Origin: Devosia sp. Root635
GTDB lineage: Bacteria > Pseudomonadota > Alphaproteobacteria > Rhizobiales > Devosiaceae
DNA: 64,000 nucleotides
Assembly (NCBI RefSeq): GCF_001427605.1
Contig: NZ_LMGZ01000019.1
Span: forward strand, 1-64,000
Direction: 5' to 3'
Below the pieces are notes generated by a model. The model had not been told where the DNA came from. It was given only the letters and a program-made list of their open reading frames with translations, and did not search any database. Shown here piece by piece: positions 54,690 through 63,799 of this stretch (its first letter is position 1; each line of letters opens with the position of its first letter). Made by a program: the position numbers and the translations under genes.

Positions 54690-55289
54690 ATGGAACTGAG
54701 CAAGTCGGACTTCGCGGCGCACATCAACGTGTCGGCGGGTCGGGTGAGCCAGATGCTGACTGCCGGGATCATCGGGCAGGATTGCCTGGTTGGCCAAGGG
54801 CGATCAGCCAAGATCGATGTCGAGAAGGCGGTGCGGCAGATCAGCCTGCGCCGCGACATCGGGCAAAGCCTGGGCAATGGCATTGGCACCCAGCTGACAA
54901 TGCCGGATGAGCCGATGGCGCCGAAGCCGAGCAAGACCGACGACCTGGCGCAGCAGCTGCAGCAGGAGCGGCTTGAGAGCGAGAGACGCAAGAACCGCAT
55001 CGCGGCCTCGGAAGAACTGGTCCGGCAGGGTCAGCTGGTGCCGGCCGACCAGGTGCGCGCCTCAATGACGAAGCTGGCGCGGCAGGTCGACGAAGAAAAC
55101 GGCGCCATGCTCGCCGACTTCGCCTCTGAGATCGCCAGCAAGTTCGGCCTGGTGCAACGCGACGTGCTCCACCTGCTCCGCCAGGTGCGCAACGAGAAGA
55201 AGGGCGCAGCGGCCGAACGGGCAAGGGCTCGCGCGGCCGAGCTGCCGGCGACGGTCGAGATCGTGGTGACAGAGGCGGTCGAGGCATGA
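54690..55289 (+). CDS. Terminase small subunit (Nu1-like)
   Basis: A 199-residue protein with an N-terminal winged-helix-like DNA-binding part: SKSDFAAHINVSAGRVSQML and IDVEKAVRQI. A coiled coil follows (LAQQLQQERLESERRKNRIA) and then a C-terminal helical domain for contact with the large subunit. It recognises cos DNA to start packaging. The stop overlaps the large-subunit start (ATGA). Confidence 0.87.
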   Translation: MELSKSDFAAHINVSAGRVSQMLTAGIIGQDCLVGQGRSAKIDVEKAVRQISLRRDIGQSLGNGIGTQLTMPDEPMAPKPSKTDDLAQQLQQERLESERRKNRIAASEELVRQGQLVPADQVRASMTKLARQVDEENGAMLADFASEIASKFGLVQRDVLHLLRQVRNEKKGAAAERARARAAELPATVEIVVTEAVEA

Positions 55290-57286
55290 GCCAGATGATC
55301 GTCAACGTGGCCAATGCCGAGCGCATTGCCGCGGACGTGCTGGCCGACACGCTGACGCCGCCGCCGCGGGTGGACTATCTCGGTTGGGCGGAAGGCAACA
55401 TCGTGTTCTCCGAGCGCGAGAGCCCGCTGCCAGGACCCTACAACCGGGACCTGTTCTACTACTTCGACGAAATCCTGCGCGCGCTATCGCCGGATGACCC
55501 GTGCCGAACGGTGACGCTGGCCAAGTCGGCGCAGCTCGGCGGCACGGTGCTGGCCAACATCTTCTGCGGCGGGTCCATGGACATGGACCCCGGCGACTTC
55601 CTCTACGTACATCCCACCGACAGCAATGCCCAGCGGTGGAGCAAGATGAAGCTGGTGCCGATGCTCAAGGGCACGGCAGCACTGGCGAAGCTGTTTCCGC
55701 TCAAGTCGCGGGATGGCGGCGATAGCGTGCTCTACAAAGAGCGCGTCGATGGCAAGGGCGCCATCCAGATCTCGGGTGCGAACTCGCCCGCGTCGCTCTC
55801 CCAGGTGACGATGAAGCGCCAGGTGCAGGACGATCTGGCAAAATGGGAGATGAATTCCGGCGGCGACCCGGAGACGCAGGCCGACAGCCGGTCGCGCGCT
55901 CATGAGTTCGCCAAGGTATTTAAGATTTCGACGCCGCTCATTGAGCCCGGCTGCCGGATCACCAAGGCCTTTGAGGAAGGCAGCCAGGAGAAGCTCTACC
56001 TGCCCTGTCCGCATTGCGGGCATATGCAGACGCTCGAATGGGAAAACTTTCTCGACAATCTCGATGAGGAGCACCCTGAAAAGGCGCATTTCATCTGCAC
56101 CGGGCCAGACTGCGGCGCGGCGATCGAGGAATATCACCGCCCGCAGATGCTGCGGGAAGCCAAGCGCCGCGAGACGCTGGGCGAAAAGGTCTGGAAGGCC
56201 TCCAACGAAGCGGCGATGCGTGTGCATCGGTCTTTTCACCTGTGGTCTGCCTACTCGCTGCTGCAGAGCTTCGAGCGCATTGCGCGGGAATGGATCAGCG
56301 CCAAAGGCAATCCGGCCTCGGAGCAGACGTTCTTCAACGACACAGTCGGTCGCGCTTACCGGACACTCGGCGACGCGCCGCCGTGGGAGGCGTTGCGCGA
56401 CCGTGGTGGACTATCGGATCGCTTGCAGGGCCACGTGCCAGCAGGCCACGTGATCCTCACCTGCGGCGTCGACTGCCAGAAGGACCGTGTCGAGTATCAG
56501 GTTGTGGCCTGGGGCCGCGAGCACAAGCGGGCGATCGTCACTTACGGGATCATTCCCGGCCATATCTCGACGGTCGAGTGCCAGGCAGTGCTCAACGGGT
56601 TGCTGCAGCAGACCTATCCTAACGCCTATGGCCGCCGGATCGGGATCGACCTGACTGCAATCGACGGCAATGCCTGGACCGAGGACGTTTGGGCGTGGGC
56701 GAAGCGCCACCCGTCGTCGAAGGTGATCATGGTGCGCGGCATCGGCTCGGAGGCCGCGCCGCTGCTGACCGCGGTGAAGAAGGAAACCAACCGGGCGGGC
56801 AAGAAGCTGCCCTACTCGAAGCGGTTCTTCAACTTCGCCACCTCAGTGCTGAAAATGGCGCTCTACCGCAACTTGGTGAAGATTGACCCGCTGGAACGCG
56901 GCTTCATCGACCTGCCGAAGGGTCTAGAAGACGAGTTTTACCGCCAGCTGACCGCCGAAAGCCGCAAGCGGATCACCGGCAAGCGAGGCTTCGACGAGTA
57001 TAAGTGGGTCAAGGACCCGCTGCAGGCCAATGAGGGCCTCGACACGCATCTGCAGGCCGAAGCGGCCTTCATTCGCATAGCGGGGCCCACGCGGGCCCTG
57101 CCGGACGCCATCTGGGACCGCTACGAGCGAGCCCGCGATTGCGCCCCGGAGCCCGTGCAGGGCGATATCGAGGATTTGTTCAACCATACGGCTCCGGCAA
57201 CCCCGGCGCCCGCTGCAGCGCCCCCGGCGCCGGCGGCAACACGGTCGCGCCCGCAACGGGGCGTGCGGAAGATGAGGCGAGACTGA
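55286..57286 (+). CDS. Terminase large subunit (GpA-like)
   Basis: A 666-residue packaging motor. The ATPase part has an atypical Walker A typical of GpA proteins (TLAKSAQLGGTVLANI, about 75-90) and a following YVHPTDSNAQRW. A zinc-ribbon-like segment has CPHCGHMQTLEWENF and CTGPDCG. The C-terminal nuclease domain contains VDCQKDRVEYQVVAW. It cuts concatemers and pumps DNA into the head. Confidence 0.95.
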   Translation: MSQMIVNVANAERIAADVLADTLTPPPRVDYLGWAEGNIVFSERESPLPGPYNRDLFYYFDEILRALSPDDPCRTVTLAKSAQLGGTVLANIFCGGSMDMDPGDFLYVHPTDSNAQRWSKMKLVPMLKGTAALAKLFPLKSRDGGDSVLYKERVDGKGAIQISGANSPASLSQVTMKRQVQDDLAKWEMNSGGDPETQADSRSRAHEFAKVFKISTPLIEPGCRITKAFEEGSQEKLYLPCPHCGHMQTLEWENFLDNLDEEHPEKAHFICTGPDCGAAIEEYHRPQMLREAKRRETLGEKVWKASNEAAMRVHRSFHLWSAYSLLQSFERIAREWISAKGNPASEQTFFNDTVGRAYRTLGDAPPWEALRDRGGLSDRLQGHVPAGHVILTCGVDCQKDRVEYQVVAWGREHKRAIVTYGIIPGHISTVECQAVLNGLLQQTYPNAYGRRIGIDLTAIDGNAWTEDVWAWAKRHPSSKVIMVRGIGSEAAPLLTAVKKETNRAGKKLPYSKRFFNFATSVLKMALYRNLVKIDPLERGFIDLPKGLEDEFYRQLTAESRKRITGKRGFDEYKWVKDPLQANEGLDTHLQAEAAFIRIAGPTRALPDAIWDRYERARDCAPEPVQGDIEDLFNHTAPATPAPAAAPPAPAATRSRPQRGVRKMRRD

Positions 57287-57519
57287 TGCCTGGGATCACG
57301 GTTGAAAGAGCGCAGGCCATGCTCGACCTGTGGCTTGCGGCCGAAGAGGCTCTGGCCACCAGCCAGAGCTACACGATCCAGACCGACGGGTCGTCGCGTA
57401 CCCTCACGCGTGCGGACCTCAAGCATGTCGGCGAACGCGTGACCTACTGGCAGGGCAAGCTCACTGCCGCCGAGCGTCGTGCCTCGGGCCGGGGCAGCAT
57501 GCGATACGTGGTGCGCTGA
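57286..57519 (+). CDS. Small head-joining protein (gpW/DUF6148-like)
   Basis: A 77-residue protein starting MPGITVERAQAMLDLWLAAE, with a later RTLTRADLKHVGERVTYWQG. Its size, sequence and place between the terminase and portal match gpW-like/DUF6148 proteins. These often serve in head completion. Stop and start overlap neighbouring genes by one or a few bases. Confidence 0.75.
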   Translation: MPGITVERAQAMLDLWLAAEEALATSQSYTIQTDGSSRTLTRADLKHVGERVTYWQGKLTAAERRASGRGSMRYVVR

Positions 57520-59135
57520 TGGGCAAGCCAGTGACGAAGAACAGCTTCCGCGGTCGATTGGCCCGGGGCGTGAATGCGCTTGCCCACAGCGTCAATCGCA
57601 GCGCCCAGGCAATTGCCGGAGCCGGCAGCAGCGGCGGCTACGAGGGCGGGCGCCGCGACAGCCGCCGCACTCGCAGCTGGCGGCCGACCGGCGGCAGTGC
57701 TGCGGCAGACTTGTTGCCTGACCTGCCCGACCTGGTGGCGCGGTCGCGAGACCTCGAGCGCAACTCGCCGCTGGCGCTTGGTGCCATCCAGACCAAGGTC
57801 AACGGCGTCATCGGCACCGGCCTGCGGCTCAAGTCGCAGCTCGACTTCAGAGTGCTTGGCCTGAGCGAAGAGCAGGCGATTGCCGCCCAGGACGATATCG
57901 AACGCGAGTTCGAGCTGTGGCAGCGCGATGCCGACTGGTCCGGGGTGCTGCACTGGATGGACATGCAGCGCCTGATCTATCGCTCGGCGCGCGTCTCGGG
58001 CGATATCGGCGTGGTGCGGCGGTACCGGAAGGATGCCGGCCAGACCTATGGTCTCAAGCTGGTGCTGATCGAGGGCGATCGGGTCTGTAATCCGAACCGC
58101 ATGGCCGACAGCGACCGTATCAAGGGCGGCGTCCAGGTGAGTGCCTCGGGTGTCGTCGAGGGGTATCACTTCAGCGACCGCCACCCCGGTGACATGATGG
58201 GCGGCGCGCTCAAGTGGAACTTCGTGCCGCGCGTCGGGACCAATGGCAGCAAACTGATGCTATTGCCGTTCCAGATGCAGCGCCCGGGTCAGCCGCGCGG
58301 CGTGCCGCTGCTCGCGCCCATCGTGCAACTGGTCAAGCAGCTCAAGGACCTGACCGACGCCGAGATCAATGCTGCGGTCAACGACGCGATGCTGTTCGCC
58401 TTCGAGCAGCTCGGCGCCGACGATGATGCCGACCACGTCATCTCGGCGCCTGGCGCTGAGGGCGAGCAGCAAACTGCCGACGGTGAACTCAAGATCGAGG
58501 ACCTCGCCATCATCACGACGGCGAACGGGTCGACCGTCGAGATGCATACGCCCTCGCGGCCGAACACTGCCTTCGAGCCGTTCATGCTCGCGATCATCAA
58601 GCAGATGGGCGTGGTGCTCGAAATCCCGTTCGAGTTGATGATCATGCATTTCTCGGCGTCGTTTTCGGCGAGCCGTGGCGCGCTCGAAATCGCATGGAAG
58701 GGGTTCCTCTCAGAGAAGGCATGGTTCGAGCGCGAAGTGGCCGACGTGGTCTTCGAATGGTTCTTCACCGAGGCCGTGGCGACCGGCCGGCTCAAAGCCA
58801 AGGGCTTCCTCACCGAAGCCGGTAAGCGGATGGCCTGGCTCGGCAAACAGTGGATCGGGCCGACCCGCATCCAGATCAATCCGCAGGTTGAGGCCAATGC
58901 CGACCAAAAGGATCTGGAGATGGGTACCAAGACCCGCGATCAGATCATTACCGAACGCACCGGCGGCGACTTCCAGCGGAAGCATGCCCAGCTCACCCAC
59001 GAGGAAATGGCGCGGCGCAAGGACGGTATCGGCCAGTCGGCGCCGGCGCCGGCGGCGACCTCGGCCAAGCCAAATCCAAAGCCGGCCGATGAGCCGGACG
59101 ACGATGGCGAAACCAAAAAGGACGATGACAAGTGA
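57519..59135 (+). CDS. Phage portal protein (lambda family)
   Basis: A 538-residue portal. It has the typical LVARSRDLERNSPLALGAIQ and later NAAVNDAMLFAFEQLGAD and SFSASRGALEIAWKGF, all features of lambda gpB-like portals. It forms the dodecameric ring through which DNA enters. The C-terminal 50 residues are rich in Pro, Lys and Asp. The stop overlaps the GTG of the protease gene. Confidence 0.95.
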   Translation: MGKPVTKNSFRGRLARGVNALAHSVNRSAQAIAGAGSSGGYEGGRRDSRRTRSWRPTGGSAAADLLPDLPDLVARSRDLERNSPLALGAIQTKVNGVIGTGLRLKSQLDFRVLGLSEEQAIAAQDDIEREFELWQRDADWSGVLHWMDMQRLIYRSARVSGDIGVVRRYRKDAGQTYGLKLVLIEGDRVCNPNRMADSDRIKGGVQVSASGVVEGYHFSDRHPGDMMGGALKWNFVPRVGTNGSKLMLLPFQMQRPGQPRGVPLLAPIVQLVKQLKDLTDAEINAAVNDAMLFAFEQLGADDDADHVISAPGAEGEQQTADGELKIEDLAIITTANGSTVEMHTPSRPNTAFEPFMLAIIKQMGVVLEIPFELMIMHFSASFSASRGALEIAWKGFLSEKAWFEREVADVVFEWFFTEAVATGRLKAKGFLTEAGKRMAWLGKQWIGPTRIQINPQVEANADQKDLEMGTKTRDQIITERTGGDFQRKHAQLTHEEMARRKDGIGQSAPAPAATSAKPNPKPADEPDDDGETKKDDDK

Positions 59136-60520
59136 GCAGACTTCTCCACGTCGCCGACCGGGTGCTCAATCGCCCGCTTCTGCTGCATCCGGACAAGGCC
59201 GCCGTGGTTCTGGGCGTGTTGTCGGGTCGCATTGGCATCGAGACGCCCGATGCCAGTCGGTTTGAGGGTGATCAGCTGCCCGAGCGCGACGAGAATGGCA
59301 ACGTTAAGCCGGGTCGCTATGGCAGCGTGAAGCTGACCCCTTACAACGTCTCGGGCGGCGTCGCGATTATCAGCGTCGTCGGTTCGCTGGTGAACCGCGG
59401 CGCCTGGATCGGCGCCTACTCGGGGGTAACCTCATACGAGGGCATCCAACACCAGTTGAAGACCGCCGCTGCCGATGCCGGCGTTCATTCCATCCTGCTC
59501 GATATCCACTCGCCTGGCGGCGAAGCCATCGGAGCCTTCGAAACAGCCGCGATTGTCCGCGAAATCGCGAAGACGAAGAAGGTCATCGCCGTGGTCAACG
59601 GGATGGCGGCGTCTGCCGGCTACGCTATCGCCTCGGGCGCCACCGATATCGTCACCACTGAATCGGGCCTGTCCGGATCGATCGGCGTGCTGATGATGCA
59701 TGTCGACTACAGCAAATGGCTCGACACCGAAGGCATCAAGCCGACGCTGATCTTTGCCGGCGCTCACAAGGTCGATGGCAATTCCTTCGAGCCGCTGACC
59801 GACGACGTGAAGTCGGACATTCAGGCCGAGGTCGACCACTTCTACGACCTGTTCCTCAACACCGTGGCGGCTGGCCGAGGCTCCCGCCTTGATGCCGCCG
59901 CCGCACGAAAGACGGAAGCCCGCTGCTTCATCGGGGAGGCTGCCGTGAAGGTTGGTCTCGCCGACAGGGTGGGCACCTTCGAGACGGTCCTTGCGGACCT
60001 GACCCGCGCCCCCGGGCGCTCCTCCTCGCAGAAAGGAAAATCCATGAGCGAGAACAACGGCGCGCCCGCAGCCGAAAGCAATGCGGGCATCACCCAGGCC
60101 CAGCTCGATGCTGCCGTAGCGAATGCCACGGCGACGGCGAACGCAACCTTTGACGCCAATCTCAAGGCCGAGCGGGGGCGCATTGCTGCACTCGACGAGC
60201 TGGGCGCCAAGGCAGGTGCAGGTGCCGCGACGATCATCACCAAGGCCAAGGCTGAAGGCACGTCGCCCGAAGCGGCGGCCTTGGCGATCATCAATGCTGG
60301 CGCACACCTCGAGGGGGCCGCAGTCAGCGCCCTTCAGGCTGACGAAGCGCTTGCGACGGCGGCAACGCCGGCCGCACCCGCAGGTGGTGCCAAGGCGGCG
60401 ACGCCTGAGGGCTGGAAGGCCGAATACGAAGCCAGCCCGGCTCTCAAGGGCGAGTTCCCCACGGCGGAGGCGTACGTCGCCTTCAAACGAGATGAAGCCA
60501 AGAAAGGAGGTGTGAAGTGA
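59132..60520 (+). CDS. S49-family head maturation protease with fused scaffold
   Basis: A 462-residue protein like lambda gpC. Residues about 75-290 are an S49/SppA-type serine protease: SPGGEAIGAFE at 127-137, catalytic Ser161 in GMAASAGYAIASGA. The C-terminal 158 residues are an alanine-rich helical scaffold. Start is GTG, overlapping the portal stop. An internal start for a separate scaffold lies at 60044. It processes head proteins during maturation. Confidence 0.92.
   Translation: MSRLLHVADRVLNRPLLLHPDKAAVVLGVLSGRIGIETPDASRFEGDQLPERDENGNVKPGRYGSVKLTPYNVSGGVAIISVVGSLVNRGAWIGAYSGVTSYEGIQHQLKTAAADAGVHSILLDIHSPGGEAIGAFETAAIVREIAKTKKVIAVVNGMAASAGYAIASGATDIVTTESGLSGSIGVLMMHVDYSKWLDTEGIKPTLIFAGAHKVDGNSFEPLTDDVKSDIQAEVDHFYDLFLNTVAAGRGSRLDAAAARKTEARCFIGEAAVKVGLADRVGTFETVLADLTRAPGRSSSQKGKSMSENNGAPAAESNAGITQAQLDAAVANATATANATFDANLKAERGRIAALDELGAKAGAGAATIITKAKAEGTSPEAAALAIINAGAHLEGAAVSALQADEALATAATPAAPAGGAKAATPEGWKAEYEASPALKGEFPTAEAYVAFKRDEAKKGGVK
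60044..60520 (+). CDS. Nested scaffold protein (Nu3-like internal start)
   Basis: Inside the protease gene, in the same frame, GAAAGGAAAA is placed 3-10 bases before an ATG (residue 305 of the long form). It would give a separate 158-residue scaffold starting MSENNGAPAAESNAG. Lambda makes Nu3 from the end of gene C in just this way. The presence of the strong binding site supports it; expression is not shown. Confidence 0.7.
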   Translation: MSENNGAPAAESNAGITQAQLDAAVANATATANATFDANLKAERGRIAALDELGAKAGAGAATIITKAKAEGTSPEAAALAIINAGAHLEGAAVSALQADEALATAATPAAPAGGAKAATPEGWKAEYEASPALKGEFPTAEAYVAFKRDEAKKGGVK

Positions 60521-60951
60521 CCACTCTCGCGACCAACAAGGCCCGGGTCTATCATTACTCGGGCGACCCGATCCGCGAAGAATACCCCGTGATCGCCGCC
60601 GACATCATCTACCAGGGCGCGGCCGTCGGCGAAAATGCGGCGGGTTATTCTCGCCCGCTCGTTGCCGCCGACGTGTTCCAGGGCTTTGCCGTGGCCAAGG
60701 CCGACAACGCCGCAGGCGCCGCCGGCGACATCCGCGTGACCGTTGAACAGAAGGGCTTCATCACCCTCCCTATCTCGGGCCTCCCGGTCACCTCCAACGA
60801 CCGTGCGGCGGTCTACGCGTCGGATGACGACACGTTCACCCTCACCGCGACCAGCAACTCTCTCATCGGCTATGTCAGCCGCTGGGTGTCGACGGGCATC
60901 GCCGTCGTTGAATTCGACGCCGCGCTCGTTCGCGCTGCGCTCCAGGCATAA
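60517..60951 (+). CDS. Head decoration/capsid cement protein
   Basis: A 144-residue, beta-rich protein from GTG. It shows IIYQGAAVGENAAGYSRPL and later GFITLPISGLPVTSNDRAAV. Size, composition and position between scaffold and major capsid fit decoration (gpD-like or DUF2190-like) proteins that stabilise the head. The precise family is not certain. Confidence 0.75.
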   Translation: MTTLATNKARVYHYSGDPIREEYPVIAADIIYQGAAVGENAAGYSRPLVAADVFQGFAVAKADNAAGAAGDIRVTVEQKGFITLPISGLPVTSNDRAAVYASDDDTFTLTATSNSLIGYVSRWVSTGIAVVEFDAALVRAALQA

Positions 60952-60963
60952 GGGGCCACATCC

Positions 60964-61902
60964 ATGAGCTATCCTGCTCAGAACGATAAGCTCTCGACGC
61001 GCGGCGTGAAGTCCATGCTTCTGCTCGCCCTCGAGACCGGGACTGCCAGCTGGGTCACCGACCTGGCGATGAAGACCAACTCCGACCAGGCCAGCGAGAC
61101 CTACGCCTGGCTGGGTGCGCCGCCGGCCATGCATGAGTTCATCGGCAAGCGCCAGATGAACGAACTGCTGGAAAGCAGCTTCGTGATCTCCAACAAGGAT
61201 CACGAGGCCAATATCCGGGTGAAGTCCAAGGATATGCGCCGGGACAAGACCGGCCAAATCCAGATCCGCATCAATCAGCTCGCCAGCCGTGTGCTCGACT
61301 ATCCCGGTACTCTGCTGTCCCGCCTGATCCTCAACGGCGCCTCGGCGCTCTGCTATGACGGCCAGTATTTCTTCGACACCGACCACGTCGAGGGTGACAG
61401 CGGTTCGCAGAGCAACAAGATCACCTTCGCGGCCGCGACCGGCACCACTCCGACGGTCGACGAGTTCGCCGATGCCATCCTTGCTGGTATCCAGCAAATG
61501 TATGGCTTCAAGGACTCGACTGGCGAGCCGATGAACCAGGCGGCCAAGGCCTTCACGGTCATGGTGCCTGTGGCGATGATGGGCGTGGCCCTCAAGGCAG
61601 TGGCCATCCTGGTTGGTGCCAACGGCGCCACTGCCACTATCGCGGCACTCAAGGGCGACTTCACGATCAACGTGCAGGTCAATGCCCGCCTCACCTGGAC
61701 CGACACGTTTGCAATCTTCCGTACGGATGGCGAGATCAAGCCGTTCATCCTGCAGGAAGAGGATGGCGGCGCCGACGTGGTGGCGATCGGCGACGGCTCG
61801 GAATACGAGCAGATGAACAAGGAACAGATCTACGGCGTCGATTGGGCCGGCAATGTCGGCTACGGCTACTGGCAGGGCTCCGTGCAGGTGACCTTCACCT
61901 AA
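60964..61902 (+). CDS. Major capsid protein (Mu gpT-like)
   Basis: A 312-residue protein. The N-terminal TNSDQASETYAWLGAPPAMH, FIGKRQMNELLESSFVISNK and the central FFDTDHVEGDSGSQSNK match the Mu-like major head subunit gpT group. The rest of the head genes are lambda-like, so this is a mosaic. A strong terminator follows. Confidence 0.88.
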   Translation: MSYPAQNDKLSTRGVKSMLLLALETGTASWVTDLAMKTNSDQASETYAWLGAPPAMHEFIGKRQMNELLESSFVISNKDHEANIRVKSKDMRRDKTGQIQIRINQLASRVLDYPGTLLSRLILNGASALCYDGQYFFDTDHVEGDSGSQSNKITFAAATGTTPTVDEFADAILAGIQQMYGFKDSTGEPMNQAAKAFTVMVPVAMMGVALKAVAILVGANGATATIAALKGDFTINVQVNARLTWTDTFAIFRTDGEIKPFILQEEDGGADVVAIGDGSEYEQMNKEQIYGVDWAGNVGYGYWQGSVQVTFT

Positions 61903-61927
61903 TCGCTGATCCGAACCAAGACCCTCG

Positions 61928-61960
61928 AAAAGGCCCGCCAGTGAGCGGGCCTTTTCGTTT
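61928..61960 (+). terminator. Rho-independent terminator after the capsid gene
   Basis: AAAAGGCCCGC, loop CAGTGA, GCGGGCCTTTT, then CGTTT. It would stop part of the late transcript after the highly expressed capsid gene. Confidence 0.88.
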
Positions 61961-61981
61961 CCCGCAATGAGGATCATTCCG

Positions 61982-62422
61982 ATGAAAGTCACCAAGGTTG
62001 CCCTTTTCGGGCACGTTCCGGCCGGCACACAGGTCTGGCTTACCAAGGAACAGGCGCGCGACCGCGCCCACTCCATCTCACCGACCGACAGCAACAAGTC
62101 CGTGAAGGACCGCAAGCTGTTCACCGCAAACGACCAGCTCGGCTTCAAGGGAGGAGAAGAGCTGGCTATCGAAAGCGATCTCGATCGCGGCCTCGAAGTC
62201 ATGTTTGGCATCGCGCCTGCTTCGGCCGACGACAAGGCTGCCGACAAGCTCGCAGCGGTCGAGAAGAAGGTCTCGGGCATCAAGGCCCAGATCGAAGCCG
62301 AAACGGCCGCCGTTGCCGCCGCAACCGACGATGCCGGCCGCAGCAAGGCGCAGGGCAAGCTCGACAAGGCGAAGGGCGCGCTGTCCAAGGCCGAAGCCGA
62401 ACTCGCCAAGCTGCAGGGCTAG
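61982..62422 (+). CDS. Phage structural-region protein with coiled coil
   Basis: A 146-residue protein starting MKVTKVALFGHVPAGTQVWL. The second half is a long Ala/Lys coiled coil (KGALSKAEAELAKLQ at the end). An ATG five codons upstream is possible, but GAGG is placed for the one at 61982. Found after the capsid gene, it may be a head-tail assembly factor. Not recognised further. Confidence 0.6.
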   Translation: MKVTKVALFGHVPAGTQVWLTKEQARDRAHSISPTDSNKSVKDRKLFTANDQLGFKGGEELAIESDLDRGLEVMFGIAPASADDKAADKLAAVEKKVSGIKAQIEAETAAVAAATDDAGRSKAQGKLDKAKGALSKAEAELAKLQG

Positions 62423-62425
62423 GCG

Positions 62426-62611
62426 ATGCGCAAGATCATCGCCACCACCGATGTGCTGGCCCACGAGAACCGGTTCCCCAAGGGAACCGGTTTCCATGTC
62501 GTCGACACGCCAGACCCAAAGGCGAAGCCGCCGCAGATTGACCGCGCTACGGCCGAGGTCTGGGGCCGCAACGGCTGGGCCGAGGCTGCCACCGAGAAGG
62601 CCTCGACCTGA
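62426..62611 (+). CDS. Small hypothetical phage protein
   Basis: A 61-residue protein starting MRKIIATTDVLAHENRFPKG, placed 3 bases after the preceding gene and overlapping the next start by one base. No family recognised. Confidence 0.55.
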   Translation: MRKIIATTDVLAHENRFPKGTGFHVVDTPDPKAKPPQIDRATAEVWGRNGWAEAATEKAST

Positions 62612-62931
62612 TGCCAGTCGAGAGCGCGGCCGACCGCGCCGTTTTCGTCAACGGCGCGGATTTCGGCGAGACCATCCTGTGGACGGTGGGTGCTGCCGAC
62701 CCTGTCGCCATCAGCGTGCTCGGACAGGCCGGCTCTCTGATGATCGACACGCAGGATGGCCCCTCGATCCAAGGGCAGGAGGCCACCGTGACGATGCAGG
62801 AAGCGGACCTGCCACTCAATGCCAACCAGGGTGACGAAGTGCTCTTTCGCGCTAAGCACTACCTGGTCAAATCGATCGAGCCTGATGGCACCGGCATGGC
62901 CAATGTCCGCCTCGAAGAGGAGGACATCTGA
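62611..62931 (+). CDS. Head-tail joining protein (gpFII-like)
   Basis: A 106-residue beta-rich protein with ADFGETILWTVGAADPVAIS and later GDEVLFRAKHYLVKSIEPDG. This suits the short joining proteins that lie between connector and tail terminator genes. The exact family is inferred by position and strand pattern. Confidence 0.65.
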   Translation: MPVESAADRAVFVNGADFGETILWTVGAADPVAISVLGQAGSLMIDTQDGPSIQGQEATVTMQEADLPLNANQGDEVLFRAKHYLVKSIEPDGTGMANVRLEEEDI

Positions 62932-63383
62932 TGGCCGCGCATATCCGCACACAGGTGCGCAAGGCCGCCGTTGTCGATTTTACCGGCCTGACCACGACCG
63001 GCGGCAAGGTATTCACCGGCCGCATCGCCGCCATCGGCAAGGATGATATGCCCTGCCTCAACATACTGCTGCTGGACGAAGACAGCGCCTGGGACAGCGC
63101 CCCCAATATGGCGCGCAACGGGCGCCTGATCGTCGAAGGCCGGTTGCAGGCAAAGCCGGACGAGCTGCTCGACAAGCTCGACCAGATCGCCGCCGAAGTC
63201 GAAGCCCGCGCCTATGACCAATCAACGACTTTCAACGGCCTGCTGCAGAACATCGGCACGCCGACGACACAGATCGATCTGCCAGAGCCGAGCGAAGGCA
63301 ATGCCCGGCCAACGGGCGTGATCCGCATCCTGTTCCCGGTGACCTACCGGACGGCCTACACCGACCCCACAACCCCAGTCTAG
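62931..63383 (+). CDS. Tail terminator / minor tail protein U-like
   Basis: A 150-residue protein. LDKLDQIAAEVEARAYDQST is a helix, and the C-terminus GVIRILFPVTYRTAYTDP is a strand typical of gpU-like tail terminators, which cap the tail tube. Position between joining and tube proteins agrees. Confidence 0.75.
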   Translation: MAAHIRTQVRKAAVVDFTGLTTTGGKVFTGRIAAIGKDDMPCLNILLLDEDSAWDSAPNMARNGRLIVEGRLQAKPDELLDKLDQIAAEVEARAYDQSTTFNGLLQNIGTPTTQIDLPEPSEGNARPTGVIRILFPVTYRTAYTDPTTPV

Positions 63384-63394
63384 GAGACTTCCCC

Positions 63395-63799
63395 ATGACC
63401 ACTCACCGCGGTAATTCCGGCGTGCTCAAGGTTGGCGGCACGCCGACCGCCGTTGCCGAGCTGACCGGCTTCACCATCCAGACCAGCATCGGCACCAATG
63501 ACGACACGGCGCAGGGCGACGCTGCGCGCACGTTCAAATCCGACGCGCTGCCGACGTGGTCCGGCAGCATGCGCGGCTGGTATTTCCCGGCAGACACGAA
63601 CGGCCAGGCCGTGGTGAAGGAAGGCGCGGAACTCGCCTTGGAAGCCTCCCCCACTGGAACGACGAATGGCCTCGCCAAACTGGCAGGCAACATCATCGTC
63701 ACCGGTCGCACCATCACCTCGGACAATGGCGCCATCGTCAACTTCGAGGCGAACTTCCAGGGTACTGGCCCGCTGACCGAAACGACCCATTCGGCATGA
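63395..63799 (+). CDS. Major tail tube protein
   Basis: A 134-residue beta-rich protein starting MTTHRGNSGVLKVGGTPTAV. It shows WSGSMRGWYFPADTNGQAVV and ends GPLTETTHS. These features fit siphovirus tail tube subunits. Its presence indicates a long tail. The stop overlaps the next start (ATGA). Confidence 0.82.
   Translation: MTTHRGNSGVLKVGGTPTAVAELTGFTIQTSIGTNDDTAQGDAARTFKSDALPTWSGSMRGWYFPADTNGQAVVKEGAELALEASPTGTTNGLAKLAGNIIVTGRTITSDNGAIVNFEANFQGTGPLTETTHSA

Noticed and set aside
60334-62409. A 691-residue open frame on the minus strand across capsid genes
   Set aside because: It covers four genes with strong phage matches on the plus strand, and a terminator lies inside it.
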